Shown here piece after piece: positions 35,801 through 46,552 of a stretch of 64,000 nt of DNA. The notes under the pieces were generated by a model that worked only from the letters and a program-made list of their open reading frames with translations, made no database searches and was not told where the DNA came from. The DNA is from Kuschelorhynchus macadamiae (taxonomy: Eukaryota > Arthropoda > Insecta > Coleoptera > Curculionidae), in contig JAUTXW010002103.1 in assembly GCA_030620095.1 (NCBI GenBank), positions 248,001-312,000 of the forward strand. The letters run 5' to 3'. The number at the start of each line of letters is the position of its first letter. Within the stretch, counting starts at the first letter, position 1. The translations under genes were made by a program, and so were the position numbers.

Positions 35801-35914
35801 TTGGGGCATTGCTGAGAGACACGCCAACACCAGGAACCGAATTTTACGGGGGACAGTACAGTCCCTCGCAACACTACGGAAGGCCTGTTAGCCCCCTGCC
35901 TAAATGGGCTAGAG
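35801..35914 (+). CDS. Vinc: Vinculin linker exon, 114 nt
   Basis: Acceptor ATTGTAG and donor GTACTT. Reads GALLRDTPTPGTEFYGGQYS followed by PSQHYGRPVSPLPKWAR. It is rich in Pro, Ser and Tyr, as expected for the flexible linker. Symmetric phase 1-1, a multiple of 3. Probably alternatively spliced. Confidence 0.78.
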
Positions 35915-37519
35915 GTACTTGAGACTAATTTTTCTTTTTCTGAGATAAATGTCCTGTTAAGGATAACATTGATAAATATTGTTATATAGAGTTTGACAGT
36001 GACATTATATATACATTTTTAGTTTCGTAATATACAGTGCATCTATGGTCTTATCGAAACTCGATTAAATTTCAGGCAATTATTTTTGACAGCAACAACA
36101 AAAAACATTTAATAGTCGTGATAAATTGCCTTGTTTTAAGCAGACAAGCAAAATGAAAATAATCAATATTGCTGTGACCTGTGTTCTTATGTATCTATGA
36201 TATGCACTTATCAGGTAGCTCGGCACTAGCATGGTTCATAATAAAAAAAATCCGTAAATTTCCTTTACCCGGAAATTCCCTCATTACGATTCCTTGTTAC
36301 AAATAGTGAAGTGTGACCCAGTTTAGTTCTGCACATAGTCATTTATGTATGGTCTTTTCAAACATTTTTATTGGGCGACATTTTGTTCCACCATATTGGA
36401 TTCTTCCAATCTTTTACCAGTTTCTATTTTGATTGATATTTGGACACAATTTAAATTATGTCTTGATTGGATTGATGTTTGGATATATTTCAAAATAAAT
36501 TCAATTACCAGTTTTTACTCTAATTTTTTAAAATTTCATTAATCCGCCGTTTTTTTTCGTTATGTTGAATTCGTACCAAATTGTCCATATCACATATAAT
36601 TTTTGAAACATTTTATTTTGGCCGCCATTTTGTTTCCTATTACAATTTTACTAGTTTATCTCTATATTACACTTAATTCTTGCACAAAATTTGAAATTAA
36701 TCTAATAAGATATTTTTTCAAACTGATTTTTTTCAATTTTTATTAGACTGTCATTTTGTTGTGCCATCTTGGATGCGTACCAAAATGTTACCAGTTTTAT
36801 TTCTATATATAACACCTGATTTGTATGCAAAATTTGAGGTACATCGAATAATTAGTTTTTAGTAATAATTTTTCAACATTTCACTTGGCTGCCATTTTGT
36901 TCCGTCATATTGGATTTTTACCAAAATATTACCAGGTAATTCCACTAAGACCCTTAATTTTTTACGATAATTTGAAGTTAATCTGAAAAGTAGCTTTTTA
37001 GCTATGCCGCGAAGATCTATAAAATTCTGGGGTGTTTTTTTTTCGTAATTATATCACATGTAGTTTTTTCTCTGGCCGATTTTTCAAATATTTTATTAAG
37101 GCGCCATTTAATTTCGCCTTCTTGAATTCGTAGCGAAATTTTGCCAGTTCATTCCTACGTAATTCTTGATTTTTGTGCAAAATTTGAGGTAAATTCAATA
37201 AAGAGTTTATTAATAATTTTTTTAGCTAGGCTAGCCATATTGGATTTTCACTAAAATTCCATCATCATCCACATATGTTCCTTAATTTTTGACCAAAATT
37301 TGAAGTCAATCGGGTCAGTAGTTTTTTAGCTATGCCGCAAACAGACAGACAGACAGACCGACGGAAATGAGGAAAAATGTTTTTCCCCCTCCCTGTATTG
37401 TAAGCAACCTATTTTGACACCAATAATCTAAAATTATTATAAGTAGCTTTCATTTTTGATTTCATCAACATATTACAAAAATCCGAACAAAAATCCCGTG
37501 ATATTAATTGAAATGAACA
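35915..37519. repeat. Vinc intron with a diverged array of CCATTTTGTTCCG-type repeats
   Basis: From about 36360 to 37390 a block of roughly 90-210 bp recurs at least seven times. Each copy contains GC(C/T)GCCATTTTGTT-CG, CATATTGGATTTTTACCAAA, ACCAGTT and CAAAATTTGA. Examples are at 36378, 36631, 36747, 36889, 37101 and 37228. The array ends in GACAGACAGACAGACC at 37343. Related blocks occur at 43810-44110 and 45420-45780. No ORF. Confidence 0.65.
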
Positions 37520-37837
37520 TTAAGTACAATTATTTACAATATTAACAAAATTTGGAAACAGGTTTTCTCGTTTCTTCTCGATGTGTATTACATTTTCTGA
37601 CTCCACAGAACCTTCATTTCTAACCAATGTTTCTGTCACTGTTGAAATACTGCAAGATACTTCTGGCTGGGTAATATTGTATGAAATTTTATTCGCTACT
37701 TCCTTTTTATTATTGAGGCTCTCAGCTACGTAACTTTCCGCAATAGTGGCGGATTTCCATCCAGCATGTCGCTTGATAGCTAATATATCATCTCTAGTAT
37801 TTGCTTATAAAGTTGCCGACGTTCTTCTAAAAGAGCG
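37520..37837 (-). pseudogene. Crypton-type tyrosine recombinase, C-terminal part (split gene)
   Basis: Reverse-strand continuation of the gene at 41177-41889. It reads RSFRRTSATL, then (after an in-frame TAA) LAIKRHAGWKS and ATIAESYVAES. These carry the second catalytic Arg, the His of the K-R-H-GGW motif and the Tyr nucleophile of the recombinase. The ORF then runs through LNNKKEVANKIS to a stop at 37520-37522. Bases 37833-37837 (GAGCG) are one copy of the target duplication of the inserted transposon. Confidence 0.75.
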
Positions 37838-40800
37838 CCACTGTGGTCAATTTCGTCAAATTAACCGGAAAAAATTTTTGCTGAAAATTACTTAACTCTG
37901 ATTGATAACTATATCTGATTTTATATGTTAGGTATCCCAAAATTGTATTAATAATATAAATAATAAGAACAGAGATCGTATACAGGGTGTATAATTAAAA
38001 ACTTGGTGTAGTATTTCTAATATTTCTTTATTTTAATTAGGTTTTGGTCGCGATTATATGCATGATATGTTAGGTATTTAAAAATAATCGTATTATAAGA
38101 CTAATACTATGTATCTTACAGATTTTGCTGATTGTTGTGACATGTTTAAAATTATAAAAAAATATTTGAGGGCAATAGTGTTTAAATATTATTAAACGGA
38201 AGAAGACATTAAATATCATTCCTTGATTAACTACCTAATTACAACTTAAATCCTGAACAATAAGCTGATCTTATATACTACATCTTATACTACTATACTA
38301 TAATAAGGGTACAAGCTAAAAAAAGGGGAATGTCAAAAACGTTAATTTTCAAAAAATCAATTTAAAGTTTGAAATCTTTATACTTGAATACTTTATTACT
38401 TTAAATTAATTATCTTGATGTATTTCATTAATTTGTTATACGTATTTGAAATTGGAATACAGGGATTATAATTGAAACTTTATTTAATTTTTTTTACACA
38501 AAAAAAATTAAGACACTACAGATTGTAACGAACAAGAAAGGGGAGTGTCATGCATTTTAACTGAGGTTTTTTTTCGGTTATGATGGCTTCACACATATAC
38601 TTTTAAAAAAGAGAATAATAATTTTAAAAAATAAGGTTTAATAAGTTTAAAATGTCTCTTGTACATCCGGTTCTTTTAGCAGACTAAGCAATTCGCGGGA
38701 TAACACACTAGCATTTTTAGATGGAAGCTTCCGAATACTTGATATTAAGGGATCCGAAGATATCAAGAACATGTGAAACAGGTCTTCATTTGTCTTTACT
38801 CTAGATATTTTTCGAGTGTTGTGTTCACGATAATGCCTATATTCCTTGTGCCTCGCCTCTTGGACATCCTCAGATAGTTGTCCAATTGGCAAAGACAAAG
38901 ACTTTATGATATCAGCACCGTGGATTAATATTTTATGCACGGAAGCTGGCATAAAAATTCTAGAGCATACGTTCTAAACGAATCAACATCTATATCAAAA
39001 CCAGAGGATAATGCCTGAAGTAAAATTGAAAATTTATAAATTAGTTCTTCATCAATATCTGTTATTTCGCTAGATTTTTTGTAATTGTCAAAAAATCTAC
39101 GAGCGGTGTTACCGGCATTAGTGCTTCCATAACCTTGTTTTACAACATCAACCAGAAGACCCAATTCAGATTTAAACTTACTAATTATACTTTTTTTTCT
39201 TAATTCAAAAGCAGCTTTTTCATTTTGTGAACCCCGCACCTGCCATAATGTCCAATCTATATGACACATGAAGAATACATTCAAAAAACCGTATGTGAGC
39301 ATGTAACGTTGAAAGTCCCAATTCATATGCATTATTATTTATTGGGCGTTTTAGAATTTCATCAATGTTGTTCATATCTTTTGGACGTGCAGCACAAACA
39401 TAACAATTTTGAGAAGACGAATTTTTCATTAAATTGTTGCAAATTTTTCCATCAACCATGGTTTTGAACAGAGAATATTTAACAAAAATTTCTTGGCCTG
39501 AAGATAGCAGCACCTTTGTTGGTGTTAAGGTTGCTATTTCACTTTCTACTCTACTTACTTCTAATTGCACCATTTCGGTTGTCTCTTTTGTAAATGCAAA
39601 ACGAAGGGGTCTGCAAAATCTGGTTGATGAACTTCTTGGATTTTGCCAAATAATTTTTTGAAGTGAATTCAAATTATTACTAAAATGAAGTCGTAGAGGC
39701 ACTAATGACGTTAACAAGATATTAGAATCGTTAATGTCGATGTTTTGGGTAAATTTTTGTTTGTATAGTGAGTGACCACCGCTCCCGTCTAAGCCCCATT
39801 TACAATCAAGCTGAATAAAGTTTGTATCATTTGCAGGCATTTGGTTTAGGATCTGTACTAATACTTCATCTTGAACTTTAAGTAAACGCTGACTAGTATG
39901 ATCTAACAAATCTTGTAATTTTACTACAGCACTATCTTCCGAAATGCTTATATTTAATGGATAACATTGAGATTTAGATTTTAAAACTAAATAATATGGT
40001 GGATAAAGATTTGCACTTCGTTCTTGTGCGCCTTTTTGCATTAAAACATATTGGTGCTTTGTCAACTTTGCATCCACGATTAATGCTAATGCCTCATCCG
40101 GCGAATAGGCTTTAGGAATTGCTTCTTTACCAACCGATTGATCAAAAAGAGATTTGGCTTTTTTCAATTTATCCGAGCTATTAGTGGTCACTACTTTATT
40201 TATAAGGCTAGCAATACTTCTTTTTCCGTCTGATCTAAAACTAATTTCTGCAGCCAGCGCAAGTTCTTGAGCAGTGTTCGATTCAACCAAATTTGCAACC
40301 TTTTTTTTTTGACTCTTAAAACTACATTCAGGAAAAGATTTTATTGGACGGCCAACAGATTTGTACTGATAATCGCTTAAATGATTAAACAGGTTTGTTT
40401 GTAACCAACAAGAGTACTTTTTTGCAAATTTGTTATAATTTTGATAGCACGCATTATATCTTGACAGTAAATTGCTGCAAAACTGCTTTATATGGCTCAG
40501 CATTTCTGTTTCTGTTTCTTCTATTACGCTATCGTCTCCTACTACTTCTTTAATACGTTGAAATATTTTCTGTACTACTGGTGGACTGGTGGATTTTGAA
40601 ATAAGCTTGTTTGCTTTTAAGAACTCAACAACCTCCGAGCGTTTAATATGGGCAATACGTCCTAAAAAATGGCCTGGACTTAACAGACGGGCTAGGACGG
40701 TAAATTTGTAGGTTTGGTAAAATTATCTAATGGTTTGCCTTCCAACTTAACTTTATTTAAAACTGAAACCTCATAAGACTTTTTTCTCTTAGTTCATTAA

Positions 40801-41176
40801 AGAAAATGTATGTTTTAATAGTTTTAAAAAAATCTAACCATCTCAAAATTATTTACTCATATTTAATACGGAAGAACATTAATGTCAAAAAACTTACCAA
40901 GAATAGTTGCTCTTTCCATTTTAGGCAGTATTAATGACAAATAACTCTTTGCACGGAATTTACAAATTTAAATTATCAAAATCATGTAATTCATTTATCA
41001 ACTATACTACATTTTCGATAAAAATAACAGTAAATTCGCGACGACCTTTGACATGTTTGTTTATCAAAATGTTCTTAGCAACTATTCCAAAGCCTACTTA
41101 TGCAGTTTTTGACGCCGCTTAGCCCCATCAGTTTTTTAAATATCTTCCTGTTAATTTGACGAAATTGACCACAGTG
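37838..41176 (-). mobile_element. RAG1/Transib-like DNA transposon, 3339 bp, CACTGTG ends
   Basis: Both ends begin (C)CACTGTGGTCAATTTCGT and remain inverted copies for about 30 bp. Heptamer-like CACTGTG resembles the RAG recombination signal CACAGTG and Transib ends. The flanks are GAGCG (37833-37837) and GAGGG (41177-41181), a 5-bp GC-rich duplication with one mismatch, the size known for Transib and RAG transposition. Outside the ends a Crypton recombinase gene continues on both sides, which fixes the boundaries independently. The sole gene is the RAG1-like transposase on the reverse strand. I found no RAG2-like ORF. Confidence 0.8.
38647..40919 (-). pseudogene. RAG1/Transib-like transposase, about 700 codons, frameshifted
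   Basis: A likely first exon (40919-40898, MERATIL) has a GTAAGT donor. The acceptor is at 40763, and a one-base shift lies near 40705. The main frame is open from before 40503 to 39220. Key segments are WGLDGSGGHSLYKQ (about 39796-39757; Asp at 39789 aligns with the first catalytic Asp of RAG1), SLVPLRL, IIWQNPRSSSTRFCRPLRF, KTMVDGKICN, the zinc-binding CYVCAARPKDMN, and LSTLHAHIRFFECILHVSY. After a frameshift near 39250, NTARRFFDN. After another near 38955, VHKILIHGADIIKSLSLPIG then QEARHKEYRHYREHNTRKIS, which parallels the E-S-G-NK-FR-FR-x-NAR region holding the catalytic Glu of RAG1. The position of the second Asp is uncertain (LHAHIRF). The assignment rests on motif order, not on a search. 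Confidence 0.72.
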
Positions 41177-41889
41177 GAGGGTCCAGTATACATTTTGAAG
41201 TTCTCAAACTTTCGAAATATCGCAATTTTACTTGGCATTGACGAAAACGTATTTTTCCCGACGGGCTAGTTTAAGCACTTTCCATTTTGATATCGCATAA
41301 AGAAGCGCAGATTAATAGTCGTCATGTGGGATCTTGTACCAATGTACTTTTGAATTATTTTGAAATGACAAACCTGAGTGTCGTCACTTTTTGTCACTGT
41401 AAATGTACGTGACATTCCATTTTTGGAGTCAGGAATGGTCACAATTATGACTTCTTGACTTATTTTAACATTGTCGACGACGACCTTCATAAATAAGTAT
41501 ATATCATTGGCGGCTTCAAGCATGAACTTATTCACATCTTCCCTGTTAAATACATTCGATTTTTTGGGTCTATAACCATTATTTTTTCTTTTCAAAAATG
41601 CTCGAAGTTTTGGATACTTAGAAATATCTATATTTTCCTCTATAAAAAGGGTGGACTTCAACATCGAATACTCACACCATGAGCTTAATGGGGACTTCAA
41701 TATAGCACTTTTTTCGTTGAAATACGCCAGAAACGAGGTTTCTGAGACTGCAGTAGCCGTCTTGCTTTGGCACCAATTCTTAAAGGATTTATATGCTGCT
41801 TCATACCTTTTTTTCGATTTTTCTGGTAGTAGAGATAAACAAGCAATATTAGCTGATTCTTCTATATCTGAAACATCCATTTTGTCCAC
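41177..41889 (-). pseudogene. Crypton-type tyrosine recombinase, N-terminal part (split gene)
   Basis: The reverse strand starts MDKMDVSDIEESANIACLSL and reads KSKKRYEAAYKSFKNWC, ISKYPKLRAFLKRKNNGYRP and IVTIPDSKNGMSRTFTV, as in insect Crypton-derived YR proteins. The segment expected between YLFMKVVV and VIIVTIP, which carries the first catalytic Arg, is missing. A stop occurs at 41266-41268, and a further frameshift precedes KNTFSSMPSKIAIFRKF and KMYTG. There the gene is cut by the RAG1-like transposon, and it resumes at 37837. Confidence 0.78.
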
Positions 41890-42498
41890 ACAGAATCAAA
41901 CAATTCGACTTCCTCAAACTTTTTGCTATGAATTATCAACTTGACGTTGTTGATAAAATAAAAACTGCTTATGTTGCTCTGGCAACGGATCACGGCTGCC
42001 TTCATAATTTAATGAGAATGCTATCGAATGTAATGATAATGAACATCCAAAAATATATCCAGAAACAATAAAAATTTGGTAGGACAGTAGCCCTATAGTG
42101 TTAACATGTCCAGAAAAAAAACATTAAAATGGGGTTTATTTATTTATTCATGAAATATGAAAAATGAACAATCTGCAACTAGGCACACAGAACTGTCCAA
42201 CATACCCAGACACAACTCTGTCATATTTAAACGTTCGTTGAAGTACAACGCTGTAATTACTTACGATCGCCTTCTACTAGACCACAAATTAAAATTATTA
42301 ATTTTACTAGATGTCATAAAATCACTGTAATCTTAAGGTTTATACTACTCTATAATTATTATTGTTCATATTATGAAATTTTATTTTTTAATTAATTTAT
42401 TATAAGCTGATTACCATTATCTATCGTTACTATTATTTTTTTAAAATTTTTCTATAATAAATAATATTTAGCAGGTGTATTTTTAAAGGGTGGTTATA
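41890..42498. other. Vinc intron, nothing recognised
   Basis: AT-rich intron between the Crypton gene start and the next transposon. No supportable ORF. Confidence 0.4.
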
Positions 42499-43759
42499 AA
42501 GGGTGTTTTTTTAGAGGCAGAGAACTTTAAATTGAAATAAAACACAAAAAAATTGTTTTAATATCAATGAATTGTTTTTATTTTAATGATAATTTTATGG
42601 CATTTAACATTTGAATATGATGCAGGTCATGTGACCGCCGCAACTGGCGCGTACATGGCGTAATCTAAAGGTCCAATTTTCACACACTCTCCGCAGTACA
42701 GCAGGCTGTATCTCGGTAATCACGCGTCGAATATTGGCTTCCAAATGCTCAACTGGTTCTGGTTTATCAGCGTAGATACACGACTTTACATACCCCCAAA
42801 GAAAATAGTTTAATGGCGTCAAATCGCATGAACGAGGTGGCTAGTTAACAGGTCCACTTTGAGAAATTAAGCGTTAGTCAAATGTTTGTTGCACCAAATT
42901 AATTATTTCGAGTGCAGTGTGGCATGTGGCGCCGTCTTTCTGAAACCACATGTCTGCAACATTAATGCCTAGCAACTCAGGCACGAAAAAGTTAGTAATC
43001 ATATCCCTGTACCGCTAACCATTGACTGTAACGTTCTGACCATCAGCATTTCTAAAGACATAAGGACCAATGATTCCACCGGCCCATAAAGCACACCAAA
43101 CGGTGAGTTTTTCTGGATGTAATGGTGTTTCGACAATGGCTTGTGGATTCTCATCGCCCCAAATTCGGCAATTCTGTTTATTTACGTATCCATTTAACCC
43201 AAAATGTGCTTCATCACTGAACAAAATTTTCAAATAAAATGGTGGATCATTGGTAATGTTTCCTTCTGCTATCGTGTGGTTGTAACTCCTGCAAAAGTTG
43301 AATTTTGTACGCACGTAAATCCAAATCTATACGCAAAATTTTCCATAAAGTGGATGAACACAAGTTTAATTGTTGAGCAACTAACACATTTGAATCATCA
43401 TCAACACTACGCTGCACAGCAGCAATCGCTTGCTGTGTACGCACTGTACGGCGTCTTATGGGATGCGTATTATCAATTAGAGTAAACGTGGTGCGAAAAC
43501 GATCTACAGTTTCTCGAATTAATCGCTCTGAAAGACGGTTATGAGCATCATAAAACTCACGTAATGCTTGAAATGTTTCTCGAACTGAACCGTGTCTTTC
43601 AAAATAAATTTGAACAATCTGCAAACGTTGCTCCGACGTTAGTCTATTCATGATGAATTGCCAAACCAAACCTCAAAACGACCGAGAACTGTCACATCGG
43701 CTGTTACAGAAAACAGTATTGCCAAATTAAAGTTCTCCGCCTCTAAAAAAAACACCCTT
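42499..43759 (-). mobile_element. DD41D-type mariner-like element, 1.26 kb
   Basis: Ends read AAGGGTGTTTTTTTAGAGGC and its complement, with TA on both sides. Inverted repeats are about 40 bp, much shorter than in the other mariner-like elements of the window. One transposase gene fills the element. Confidence 0.82.
42604..43651 (-). pseudogene. Mariner-like transposase with Asp to Asn at the third catalytic site
   Basis: Starts MNRLTSEQRLQIVQIYFERH. The HTH region is followed by DAHNRLSERLIRETVDRF. A frameshift lies near 43250. Then LFSDEAHFGLNGYVNKQNC (first Asp), TVWCALWAGGIIGPYVF, FQKDGATCH (second Asp), two in-frame stops near 42840, and PRSCDLTPLNYFLWGYV. In the last, Asn replaces the third catalytic Asp and SCD replaces SPD. 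Spacing from the second Asp is 41 residues. The element is inactive. Confidence 0.82.
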
Positions 43760-44164
43760 TATATGAGCAAACCTTGTTGGATACCGTCCATGTAAGGTCT
43801 CTCTGAAGAATTTGTTTGAATGTTACCAGTTTCATTTCTATATATAACACCTGATTTGTATGCAAAATTTGAGATAAATCGAATAATTAGTTTTTAATAA
43901 TGGTTTTTTAACATTTCACTAGGCTGCCATTTTGTTCCGTCATATTGGATTTTTACCAAAATATTACCAGGTGATCCCACTATGACCCTTAATTTTTGTT
44001 TGTTTATTTACCAGCTTTTAAAGGAATACTACCGAAATTTTCTTCGTGACACTACTGTCCGAAACATTTTACACCTTTTGATGTATATAACATCCGCCAT
44101 ATTGGTTCCAGATCTAAAAGATAGCTTTTGATTCATTAATGATTAATGACTGGTATAGTGTTTA
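43760..44164. repeat. Vinc intron with CCATTTTGTTCCG-type repeats
   Basis: Bases 43825-43995 closely match 36790-36960 (CAGTTTCATTTCTATATATA against CAGTTTTATTTCTATATATA, then the TTCCGTCATATTGGATTTTT block). A further short copy is at 44093. No coding sequence. Confidence 0.6.
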
Positions 44165-44805
44165 GACGAAACAATCTACCCATACTCCACGCAGGGACGC
44201 ACGTAAGTCAGACAAATCAATTTTATGGTATTTTGTATAATGTCCCTACCATGTCGACAGATAAATCCTAGTTGTTTAAAAGCAGCCTCACCAATGATTG
44301 TAGTAATATGAGCTTTGAATCCTAACTGTATATCGAAAACCATCCCTAAATTCTGAACCTGAGACGATCTGGTCAGATTATCGGCATTCATGTCGTATAC
44401 AAATCGTGCAAATTTTCGCTTTTGGAATAAAGTAATGACTTGGAAGCATTAAGGTGAAGACCATTCATATTGGACCAGCGTGATAAGACTAAGTCTAAAT
44501 CACCTTGAAGTAGCTCAGAATCTCGATTACTCTTTATCACGTGATATAATTTAAGATCATCTGCAAAAAGAATACACTTGCACCGATGTCATTAGTAATG
44601 AGGCAGGAATAAATGTGCTCCACAGTCCACAATGTTACCTGAGGCGACTTTAGATTGCTTCGATAAGAAGTTGTGAACTCTGATTGACTGACTGAAACTA
44701 CAAGTTAATAATGTGTGATTAACTTGGCCAAAGGCTTTTGAGTAGTCAACCTCTAGTCCCTTTTCCAAAAAATACCTCAAGAAGTATTGTATTCTGAAAG
44801 ATTAG
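44165..44805 (-). mobile_element. LINE reverse transcriptase fragment, antisense
   Basis: The reverse strand reads VDYSKAFGQVNHTLLT (44750-44700), then KCILFADDLKLYHVIKSNRD with the catalytic FADD box (44583-44525), then LDLVLSRWSNMNGLHLNASK, and VQNLGMVFDIQLGFKAHI followed by KQLGFICRHGRDI (44370-44230). The order fits a CR1/Jockey-type RT palm and thumb. The region between SKAFGQVNH and FADD is shortened and there are frameshifts. Confidence 0.75.
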
Positions 44806-45933
44806 TCAGTATTAAAATGACACAGTCAAAACTATGCTGGTTACTTACAATCATACATTTATCTAAAATTTTTGGTTTTTTTTTGGGCGGTGAAGAGGGT
44901 ATTTGAATCTCGCATTTTGATTAGAGTCATTTTGTTTGTCTATTTCTGGTGCGTATCTCCTGATCCATATTTTCCTGATATTAAGTATAACTAGTGTCAA
45001 AAGAACCGTAATTAGCGTGTTTTGGCGTTTCTGTCAAAAATATTAACTTAAATTTTTATCAAATTTGTACAAGACTTTATTGGCGAACTGTATATATTAT
45101 TTAGTTTAAAGAGTTTACATCAAAATAAAGATATCCTTTTGTTGCTTTTTTTTTGCAATACGAGGATGGAGAAGAGCACAAGTCTTGGCGGATTTTGGCG
45201 ATTTCTGTAAAAACCGAATGCATATTCTAACAAACTGCCTATCCGTAATTTGATTAGGTAGGTGGTAAGTTTCTGAAAATTCATTGTAATCCATTTAAAT
45301 TAAAATAATATAGATATAATAAGGTTTTCTTAACAACTAAAAAATATCTTTATCATTGAATTCTAACATTTCTTCTGAACAGGCAGTATTTCTCAAGTAC
45401 AACATTCTTTCTTAATAACCAATTTATATTAGACCACCATTTCGTTCCGCCATATTTCATTTACACTAAACTTTTATCAGTTTATCCCCATATCACCCTT
45501 AATGTTCATGCAAAATTAATGCATTAAGCCGCCATTTTGTTTCGCCATATTAAATTTTTATTGAAACTTTACGAGTTCATCCCTGTATCACGCCTGATTT
45601 TTGTGCAAAATTTCAAGTCAATTGGATAAATATTTTTTTAATACCAATTTTTTTAAACAACGTAATTTTGTCCAGCCCATATTGAATTCGCACCAAAATT
45701 TTATCCGTTTATCCGTATATTATGCTTGACTTTTTTGCAACATTTGAAAACAATTTGATTGGTGGTTTTTTAATACCGATCAAGGGTGCAAGAAACTGGG
45801 AGGGTGATTTTTTCACATTAAAAAAACAGTAAATATCTGACGAAGCCAAACCTTCTGCTCAGGGAACCTATTGATGTAAACTCTTTAAGTTAGGTACTCT
45901 CTATATGCAATGCTTGTATCTTATATATTTTAG
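44806..45933. repeat. Vinc intron with three diverged CCATTTTGT-type repeat blocks
   Basis: Blocks near 45435, 45530 and 45670 contain GCCATTTTGTTTCGCCATAT-like sequence followed by ACC/ACGAGTTCATCCCTGTAT and CAAAATTT-AAGTCAAT, related to the arrays at 36360 and 43810. No gene. Confidence 0.55.
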
Positions 45934-45990
45934 GGGACAACTCTGATCTCCTTATGCAAGAGCTAGTGCCTACCCATAACTCTTATCCAG
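45934..45990 (+). CDS. Vinc: Vinculin linker exon, 57 nt
   Basis: Acceptor ATTTTAG and donor GTAAAG. Reads GDNSDLLMQELVPTHNSYP. Symmetric phase 1-1 and a multiple of 3. The splice sites and frame fit. The protein sequence is not conserved enough for me to match it to other vinculins. Confidence 0.65.
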
Positions 45991-46513
45991 GTAAAGAGCA
46001 GGATTTTTTTTTACTTAAATCTAGCATATTTGAATTTGAAGAAACCGAGCATTTTGACACTTTCTCTAGATAATTTCATGTAAATATGTGAAGAGTTGAA
46101 GAGTTGGGTTGATCACATTTAGGCATGATCAAGTTCCCTTTGTGAATTAGACATTAACGGATGAGGTAATGATATGGCGAAGAGTTTCTAATAAGTGGAT
46201 TAATTAAAATTTAGACAACTATTAAAAATGGTTAAAAAAAATCTGACATTCTTACCTAACAGTTAATAAAAATAATTATAAAACTGATTTAAATCGTTTT
46301 ATTGTTTTAAACATGTTAATACGTCATCTGTCGGTGTCCCATTGAAATCCATTTCTAGTGTTGGTTAGGTTTGGTTGCTTTAAAGGGGGCGCTGTATGTC
46401 ACTAAAATTGCATGGATTGTTGACGTGATCTTTTTTAGTACAACACAATAAGCACGTTGTTTATATCTCTTGACTAACTACTTTCTAAATCTATCTCTTC
46501 CACGCTAACTTAG
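45991..46513. other. Vinc intron, nothing recognised
   Basis: Short intron of 523 bp between two linker exons. No repeats or ORFs of note. Confidence 0.5.
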
Positions 46514-46552
46514 GATATTACAGCTTTATTCCTGAATATATTCTTGAGGATG
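46514..46552 (+). CDS. Vinc: Vinculin linker micro-exon, 39 nt
   Basis: Acceptor ACTTAG and donor GTATGT. Reads YYSFIPEYILED between split Gly codons. Symmetric phase 1-1 and a multiple of 3, so it can be skipped. Support is splice sites and frame only. Confidence 0.6.

Noticed and set aside
36345..36542. 65-codon ORF in the CCATTTTGTTCCG array
   Set aside because: A product of the repeat sequence. The other array units do not conserve the frame.
37846..38646. Search for a RAG2-like (kelch) gene beside the RAG1-like gene
   Set aside because: This 0.8 kb and the reverse strand around it contain only short AT-rich ORFs. No kelch-type repeats were seen.
38647..40919. Reading the gene as a host RAG1 or a domesticated single-copy gene
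   Set aside because: Frameshifts, the flanking target duplication and the terminal repeats show a transposon copy rather than a host gene.
37833..41181. A possible 9-bp palindromic end CCACTGTGG and other duplication frames for the RAG1-like element
   Set aside because: Starting at CCACTGTGG on both sides gives no equal flanks. Only the placement that leaves GAGCG/GAGGG also joins the Crypton gene at its conserved motif.
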